Shown one piece after another: positions 59,471 to 64,000 of a stretch of DNA of 64,000 nucleotides. Under the pieces are notes generated by a model. The model saw only the letters and a program-made list of their open reading frames with translations. It was not told the origin of the DNA and searched no databases. A program made the position numbers and the translations under genes. This DNA comes from Acidobacteriota bacterium (GTDB lineage Bacteria > Acidobacteriota > Thermoanaerobaculia > UBA5066). The stretch spans positions 58,383 through 122,382 of the forward strand of contig RHKY01000011.1 in the NCBI GenBank assembly GCA_008363385.1, given 5' to 3'. Within the stretch, counting starts at the first letter, position 1. Every line of letters starts with the position of its first letter.

Positions 59471-60739
59471 ATGAGCAACCCCCGCCCCCTCAATCCCGTC
59501 GAGCTCGAGATCGAGCTCTTCTGCCGCGGCATCCGGGTCGACGAGAAGACTCGCGTCGAGCTGGAGGCCCGTCGCATCGCCCGCACCCGGGCCGGCCTGG
59601 GCTCCGGCCTGGAGCTGGTCCTCCCCGGCGGCCGCAAGGAGATCTGGGTCAACGTCCCCGTCGAGGAGGAGTTCGCCGCCCGCTCCCCGCTCCACCTGGC
59701 CTTCGACGGCGACCAGCCGGTCCTCAAGGACGACCGCCTGGACGGCCTCGCGTACCCGGTCCGGATCCCGCCCGAGCCGGCCTGGTACTCCCGGACGACG
59801 TCGAACGGGACCGAGATGGCGCGGGTCGGCGTCCTGCAGGGGACCTACCTCGGGATCTTCGTCTCGAACACCTGCCTCTACTGGTACAGCCGCCCCTCCG
59901 CACAGAACTGCCAGTTCTGCACGAGCGGCAAGAACGTCGGCGTCAACGAGATCAAGCAGAAGGACGTGGAGGACGTGGTGGAGGTGGCCCGCGCCGCCCA
60001 GCAGGAGTCGGGCTCGGTCTTCACCCACTTCAACACCGGCTACCAGTTCGAGGACAAGCCCGAGAAGCGGGCGCTCCACGGCCTGATGCAGGCCAAGCCG
60101 TACGTCGAGGCCGTGAGGAAGCGCGTCGGCGGCTTCGTCGGCCTCCAGTCGGTCCCGGTCCTGCCGTCCTGCTACGACGAGTACGACGAGCTGATCGAGG
60201 CCGGGGTCGACCACTTCTCCTTCTGCGTCGAGTTCCTCGACCCGGAGGTCTTCGCCCGCGTCTGCCCCGGAAAGGAGTCGACCGTGGGCCAGGACGCCTT
60301 CTTCAAGGCGATGGAGTACACGGCGAAGAAGCTCGGCAAGGGGCGCGTGGCCGGCGAGATCATCGCGGGGATCGAGCCGATCGAGACGACCAAGCGCGCC
60401 ATCGACCGGATCGTCGACACGGGGGCCTTCCCGACGGTCTGCGTCTTCCGCCCGCTGGTCGGGGCCGACCTCGAGGCGACGCCGCCGCCGGAGCCTTCGG
60501 AGATGCGGGAGGTCATGGCGTACCAGTACACCGCCTGCCGGCGGGCGGGGATCCCGATCGGGGCGCTCCCGATCGAGGTCTCCCTCGTCGTCCAGCCGGA
60601 GGAGGGGCGCGACCTCCTGCCGGACCCCTCGCCCGGCTTCTACGAGATGAAGCTGGCGGTCCTCAAGCGCCTGGCGAGGCCCTACGTCTCCTGGAAGATG
60701 AAGCCGCGCGGCGGCGGGGCCGCCTCCCGCGCCGCGTAG
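59471..60739 (+). CDS. Radical SAM protein with unusual CX11CX2C cluster motif
   Basis: This 422-residue protein has cysteines 135, 147 and 150 in N-T-C-L-Y-W and Q-N-C-Q-F-C. That is CX11CX2C, much wider than the usual CX3CX2C, but the Q-x-C-x-F-C end, a following T-S-G-K motif and a TIM-barrel-like pattern (H-F-S-F-C-V-E near 217, I-A-G-I-E-P near 299) are typical of radical SAM enzymes. I do not know the reaction. It stands divergent from CRP/FNR regulator 2, so it may be controlled by it. The start ATG 59471 follows TAAGAT by 9 bases. A hairpin terminator is 52 bases beyond its stop. Confidence 0.8.
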   Translation: MSNPRPLNPVELEIELFCRGIRVDEKTRVELEARRIARTRAGLGSGLELVLPGGRKEIWVNVPVEEEFAARSPLHLAFDGDQPVLKDDRLDGLAYPVRIPPEPAWYSRTTSNGTEMARVGVLQGTYLGIFVSNTCLYWYSRPSAQNCQFCTSGKNVGVNEIKQKDVEDVVEVARAAQQESGSVFTHFNTGYQFEDKPEKRALHGLMQAKPYVEAVRKRVGGFVGLQSVPVLPSCYDEYDELIEAGVDHFSFCVEFLDPEVFARVCPGKESTVGQDAFFKAMEYTAKKLGKGRVAGEIIAGIEPIETTKRAIDRIVDTGAFPTVCVFRPLVGADLEATPPPEPSEMREVMAYQYTACRRAGIPIGALPIEVSLVVQPEEGRDLLPDPSPGFYEMKLAVLKRLARPYVSWKMKPRGGGAASRAA

Positions 60740-60790
60740 CGGGCAGGCCCGGCGAGCCCCGGTCCGGCCCGGCCTCTCCCAGGACGCCAA

Positions 60791-60817
60791 ACGCCCCCCG
60801 GGGTCCCCGGGGGGCGT
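60791..60817. terminator. Bidirectional terminator-like hairpin
   Basis: ACGCCCCCCGGGG pairs with its exact complement across a single T; the real loop is larger. It lies between the convergent radical SAM and Spy-like genes and could serve both. Confidence 0.6.
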
Positions 60818-60842
60818 CTCGTCCTCGGCGTCGGGGCGCGGG

Positions 60843-61379
60843 CTACTCGTCCGCTTCGGGCAGGGAGTCGGGCGGAGCGTCCGGGGAGCCGCCGGGTCCG
60901 CCCGGCCCGGGGCGGCCCGCCGGTCCGCGGCCGAAACCAGTCCGGCGGCCGGCGTGGAAGCCCCGGGAGAAGCTCTCGAGCTTCGACCTCTGCTCGGGCG
61001 TGAGGACCCGCTCCAGCGTGGCCTTGGCCTTCTCGCGCTCGGCCTTCAGGGCCTTGCGGGTCTCGTCGAGCCTGACGACGGCCTTCCCGATGGAGGCGTA
61101 GTCCTTCGCCGGCGCGGCGAGGAGCCCCTTCAGGGCCTCGCGGTCCGTCCGCATCCGGCCCCGCAGCTCCTCGAAGGCCGGCCTCTGCGCCTCGCGGGCG
61201 GTCCGCAGCTGCTCCTTCTGAGCGTCCGACAGGTCGAGCTGGCGGAGGGCACGCCGGAGGGGGAACCCGGGCCCGCGCCCGGGAGGCCCCGCCAGGGCCG
61301 GCAGAGCCAGGCCGGCGAAGAGGACGCCGGCGAGGGCGACTCCGGCGAGGGTGTGGGGGACGACGAATCTGGTTCTCAT
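60843..61379 (-). CDS. Spy/CpxP-like periplasmic LTXXQ protein
   Basis: This 178-residue protein has a signal peptide (about 1-30, A-L-A-G). A helical domain follows with L-D-L-S-D-A-Q-K-E-Q-L and V-L-T-P-E-Q-R-S-K-L-E, both of the L-T/S-x-x-Q type seen in Spy, CpxP and zinc-resistance ZraP proteins. The Pro/Gly-rich acidic C-terminus is unstructured. Likely a periplasmic chaperone or metal- or envelope-stress sensor. It has AGAGGA about 9 bases before the ATG. It is not in an operon with the convergent radical SAM gene. Confidence 0.85.
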   Translation of the reverse strand: MRTRFVVPHTLAGVALAGVLFAGLALPALAGPPGRGPGFPLRRALRQLDLSDAQKEQLRTAREAQRPAFEELRGRMRTDREALKGLLAAPAKDYASIGKAVVRLDETRKALKAEREKAKATLERVLTPEQRSKLESFSRGFHAGRRTGFGRGPAGRPGPGGPGGSPDAPPDSLPEADE

Positions 61380-61520
61380 GGCTGCTGTCCTCTCTCCGGC
61401 CGGGATCGGGAGGCGTCCTGGCTCCCCTTTCCCGGTCCCGCCCTAAAGACGCGGGCCCCCGCGACTCCGTTTACCGCGCGGGGCCCGTCGTGACCGTTCC
61501 CGGCGCCGGAGGCCCCTCGC

Positions 61521-63632
61521 TCAGCGCCCGGGCCCGCCCTCCATCCCCGTGAGCGCCTCCCGCGTGGCGGCCAGGAGGGCCCCGGCGCCCACGGGGGCCC
61601 CGGTGGCCTCCTTCATCCAGAGGTCCGGAGCGACGTTGCCGATCCGGGCCATCCGCTCGAACTCGGCCCCGAGGTTGCCGGCCTTCTCGACCTGCCGCTC
61701 CACCTGGTGGGCGATCAGGTGCCCCAGCGGGTAGTCGGGGAGGTAGAGGAAGCCGTCGACCATGTGGGAGTAGACGCCCAGGAGGACGACGTCCTTCTCC
61801 CCCAGGACCGGGGCGTAGAAGCGGTTCCAGACGTCCCGGGCGATCCCGAGCGTCGCCTCCTTCAGCTGCGCGGGCGTGGCGCCGGGGTGCTCGTACATCC
61901 AGTGCCAGACCGCCATGTCGACGAGCGCCACGCCCGCGATCTCGTACGTCCCCCAGAAGGCGTCGAGGGTGGCGAGCGCCCGGCTCTCCTCGTCGGGGCG
62001 GGACAGGCCCAGGAGCTCCAGGTCGTGCCCCTGGAAGACGAACGCCAGAGCCTCGGTGAACGCGGTGTTCGGGACCCCCTGCAGGAGCCAGCGGTCGACG
62101 AGCTCCAGCGAGAAGGTCTGCTCCACGTTGTGCCCCAGCTCGTGGACGGCGATGTTGAAGCCCTTGTAGTCCATCCCGTCCTTGCCCACGCGCGTCCTCA
62201 GCCGTGCCCGGTCCCCCTTCCGGGCGGCCCCCCAGGCGTGGCCCGAGCCGCGGGCGGGGTCGACCTCGATCCGCGCCCCCAGCCACTCGGCGCGCTCGCG
62301 CGTGAAGCCGAGCTTGACGAGGAGGTTCGGGAGGTCCTTGTGGAACGCCTCGGCGGTGGGGTAGCGGCGCCTGACGAGGGCGTCCAGCTCGGCCTCGCTG
62401 TGGGCGGCGCGCGGCCGGAAGCCGCCGTACCAGACGTCGAACGGCTCCAGCGGCCGGCCCAGGCGCTTCTCGATCCGCCTGGCCACCTCCTTGACGAGCG
62501 GGGAGCCGACCACCTCCTCGAGGATCTGCTTGACGCGCGCCTCGGGGATCTGGCGCCCCTCCTCGAAACGCCGGGCGATCAGCGTGGGGGTGGCGGGCGA
62601 GAAGGGGTCGACCTTCCGCGCGGCCCGGAACGTCTCGAGGAGCGTGGCGTAGCGGGTGTCGGGCTCGGGGTCCGAGGAGACGGCGAGGTCCGCGGGCGGC
62701 GCGGCGTCCGTGTCGGCGACCGCGGCCTTCGTCACGGCGTTCGTGAAGGGGTCCCAGTCGACGAAGGGGCTGTCGACGACCGCCTTCGGGATCGTCTGCG
62801 TCACGATCCGCTCCATCACCTTGCGGATCGTCCGCTGCCGGGCCAGGCCGTCCTTCGGGTCGGCGTAGGCGGCTTTCAGCTCGTCGCGGAGGTTCCAGTG
62901 CGACAGGAGCCGCAGCTTCGGCGGGAAGAGGCGCGTCCCGTTCGCGTCGACGAGGTGGTGCATCCAGACGTTGTAGCCGGCGATGTAGCGGTCGGCGTCC
63001 GACGTGGCCTTGGCGACGGCCTGGTTGACGTCGGCGGGGACCCGCTTGGCGAACCGGTCGACGAGGCGCGCCTCGGCCCACTGCCTCCGGCTCCAGCCGT
63101 CCCCCTCCCTCAGGCGGTCGGCGAGCGTCGTCTGGCGGAAGTTCAGGAGGACCGTGAAGGCGACCCGGTTCTCGAACAGGTCGTCGGTGACGTGCGCGCC
63201 GGGGTCCCACCCCGCGAGCGTCTCGTCGAACGGCTCGATCGGGCCGAGGTCGAGGTCGGTCTGCCAGCGCAGGTCCCGCGTCACCTCGAGGAGGTGCCCC
63301 TCGAGCGACTCGAGGATCCGCTCCATCCGCGAGAGGAAGGCGTCGAGCCTCGGCCCCAGCGGGAGGTAGGACTCCCTCACGAAGGCGGCGAACGCCTTCT
63401 CGTCCCCGTCGGACTCCCGCCACAGCCGCGCCGCCTGCCGGATCCCGCGCGAGAGGCGCTCGCGCTCGGCCTCGCCGTACCGGGTCACGAGCTCGGCCTC
63501 GAGGGCCGGGGCCGCGGAGGCGAGCCAGGCCGGCTCCGCGGGGGCCGGCGTCCCCTGGGCGGGGGCTGCGGCGGGGACGAGGGTCACGAGGACGAGGGAC
63601 AGGAGCGCGAGGCTCCAGCGGACAGCTCGCAT
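61521..63632 (-). CDS. Exported gluzincin-type zinc metallopeptidase
   Basis: This 703-residue protein has a signal peptide (about 1-25) and the zinc motif V-H-E-L-G-H-N-V-E (near residue 500), then F-T-E-A-L-A-F about 30 residues later as the third ligand. This is the HExxH-plus-Glu layout of gluzincins such as M3 peptidases. The long N-terminal helical part is like that of M3 oligopeptidases or M2/M32-type enzymes, but I cannot settle the family. It probably degrades peptides in the periplasm. ATG 63632 has GGAGGAG about 6 bases upstream, and the TAGACT element further up gives a 21-base gap, so this one is not leaderless. Confidence 0.82.
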   Translation of the reverse strand: MRAVRWSLALLSLVLVTLVPAAAPAQGTPAPAEPAWLASAAPALEAELVTRYGEAERERLSRGIRQAARLWRESDGDEKAFAAFVRESYLPLGPRLDAFLSRMERILESLEGHLLEVTRDLRWQTDLDLGPIEPFDETLAGWDPGAHVTDDLFENRVAFTVLLNFRQTTLADRLREGDGWSRRQWAEARLVDRFAKRVPADVNQAVAKATSDADRYIAGYNVWMHHLVDANGTRLFPPKLRLLSHWNLRDELKAAYADPKDGLARQRTIRKVMERIVTQTIPKAVVDSPFVDWDPFTNAVTKAAVADTDAAPPADLAVSSDPEPDTRYATLLETFRAARKVDPFSPATPTLIARRFEEGRQIPEARVKQILEEVVGSPLVKEVARRIEKRLGRPLEPFDVWYGGFRPRAAHSEAELDALVRRRYPTAEAFHKDLPNLLVKLGFTRERAEWLGARIEVDPARGSGHAWGAARKGDRARLRTRVGKDGMDYKGFNIAVHELGHNVEQTFSLELVDRWLLQGVPNTAFTEALAFVFQGHDLELLGLSRPDEESRALATLDAFWGTYEIAGVALVDMAVWHWMYEHPGATPAQLKEATLGIARDVWNRFYAPVLGEKDVVLLGVYSHMVDGFLYLPDYPLGHLIAHQVERQVEKAGNLGAEFERMARIGNVAPDLWMKEATGAPVGAGALLAATREALTGMEGGPGR

Positions 63633-63653
63633 CGGGTCTCCTCCACGGGGCCG

Positions 63654-63659
63654 AGTCTA
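63654..63659 (-). promoter_or_regulatory. Putative -10 element for the gluzincin gene
   Basis: The minus strand reads TAGACT, 21 bases before the ATG at 63632, leaving room for the GGAGGAG ribosome site. Confidence 0.42.
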
Positions 63660-63701
63660 CGACCCGCGCCCGGCCCCGCGCCTCCCGGGAGCGGGTCGTG
63701 A

Positions 63702-63707
63702 AATACT
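63702..63707 (+). promoter_or_regulatory. Putative -10 element for the GYF_2 protein
   Basis: AATACT, 43 bases before the ATG at 63751; leader contains AGGAGGAG close to the start. Confidence 0.38.
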
Positions 63708-63750
63708 GCGCCGCACCACCCCTCGGACGCCCCCCAGGAGGAGGAACGTC

Positions 63751-64000
63751 ATGAACGTCCACGTCAGCCGAGACGGAGCGCAGTACGGGCCCTACACGCT
63801 CGAGGACCTGAAGTCCTACGTCGCCCAGGGGTCGATCCTCCCCACCGACGCCGCCTGGTCGGAGGGGATGAGCGACTGGACGACCGTCGCCGACGTCCTG
63901 GCCCGCGCGGGGTCCCCGCTCGCCCCTCCGCCGGCCGCAGCGCCGCCGTTGGCCCCGGCGCCCGCCTACGCCCCGGCCCACGCCCCGGCCGCCCCCGTGG
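63751..64000 (+). CDS. GYF_2-domain protein (3' end outside window)
   Basis: Only the first 83 residues lie inside the window. Residues 1-50 or so are a GYF_2 domain with Y-G-P-Y-T-L-E-D-L-K, then W-S-E-G-M-S-D-W-T-T-V, a fold usually binding proline-rich peptides in bacterial membrane or secretion proteins. A Pro/Ala-rich linker follows. Many such proteins go on to a membrane domain (RDD, DUF4339 and similar), which is cut off here. ATG 63751 follows AGGAGGAG. Confidence 0.8.
   Translation, partial: MNVHVSRDGAQYGPYTLEDLKSYVAQGSILPTDAAWSEGMSDWTTVADVLARAGSPLAPPPAAAPPLAPAPAYAPAHAPAAPV

Overview
The window is very GC-rich and compact: no gap between genes exceeds about 220 bases. It comes from a Gram-negative bacterium, shown by a TonB-dependent receptor, a lipoprotein box, Sec and Tat signals and multiheme periplasmic cytochromes. 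Several features recall deep, poorly cultured Acidobacteriota (for example Thermoanaerobaculia): Sec-type clade II nosZ, very large exported PKD and metalloprotease proteins, a TPR-rich Ser/Thr kinase, and a recurring C-terminal domain on the exported protein at 12.8 kb. That placement is inference. I saw no tRNA, rRNA, insertion sequence or CRISPR array.

Layout. 1-9.2 kb: an Fe-S flavoprotein (cut by the left edge), an aminotransferase, two exported unknowns, a tandem pair of PKMT-like methyltransferases, and a DksA-zinc-finger/SpoIIE-phosphatase fusion. 9.2-19.4 kb: an MFS exporter, an adenylate cyclase whose outer sensor carries three CxxCH heme sites, a PKD protein, a KefB-type antiporter, and a small operon with a CpeT-like protein. 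19.4-32.7 kb: two GH57 glycosidases around a spinster-type MFS, a PlsC-like acyltransferase, a GT39-like membrane protein and an LhgO-like oxidase. The second GH57 gene heads a run that ends in a B12/radical-SAM RiPP-maturation enzyme and, directly abutting it, a 154-residue protein ending in 16-residue G-M-G-P-T repeats.

32.7-50.7 kb: after the kinase comes a nitrous-oxide respiration island. It holds a Cys-rich exported protein, an OprC/NosA-type copper receptor, an Fe-S flavoprotein, Rieske protein, cytochrome b, pentaheme cytochrome c, then nosZ-B-D-F-L-Y. Electrons most likely run from quinol through Rieske/cytochrome b and the pentaheme protein to NosZ. Copper would enter by the receptor and be handled by NosL/NosDFY. 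50.7-64 kb: an aldo/keto reductase, a 1,745-residue metalloprotease, an exported unknown, two CRP/FNR paralogues with the same recognition helix, a radical SAM protein with unusual cysteine spacing, a Spy-like protein, a second metallopeptidase and a truncated GYF_2 protein.

Two threads tie the window together. First, a dyad TGAC-N4-GTCA lies upstream of the copper-receptor operon, the nos operon and the first CRP/FNR gene. In the first two cases its centre is exactly 28.5 bp from a candidate -10 element, which fits class II activation. Second, many genes have a TANACT- or GAGAAT-like -10 element only 6-10 bases before the start codon, so leaderless transcripts look common; this was used to choose several starts.
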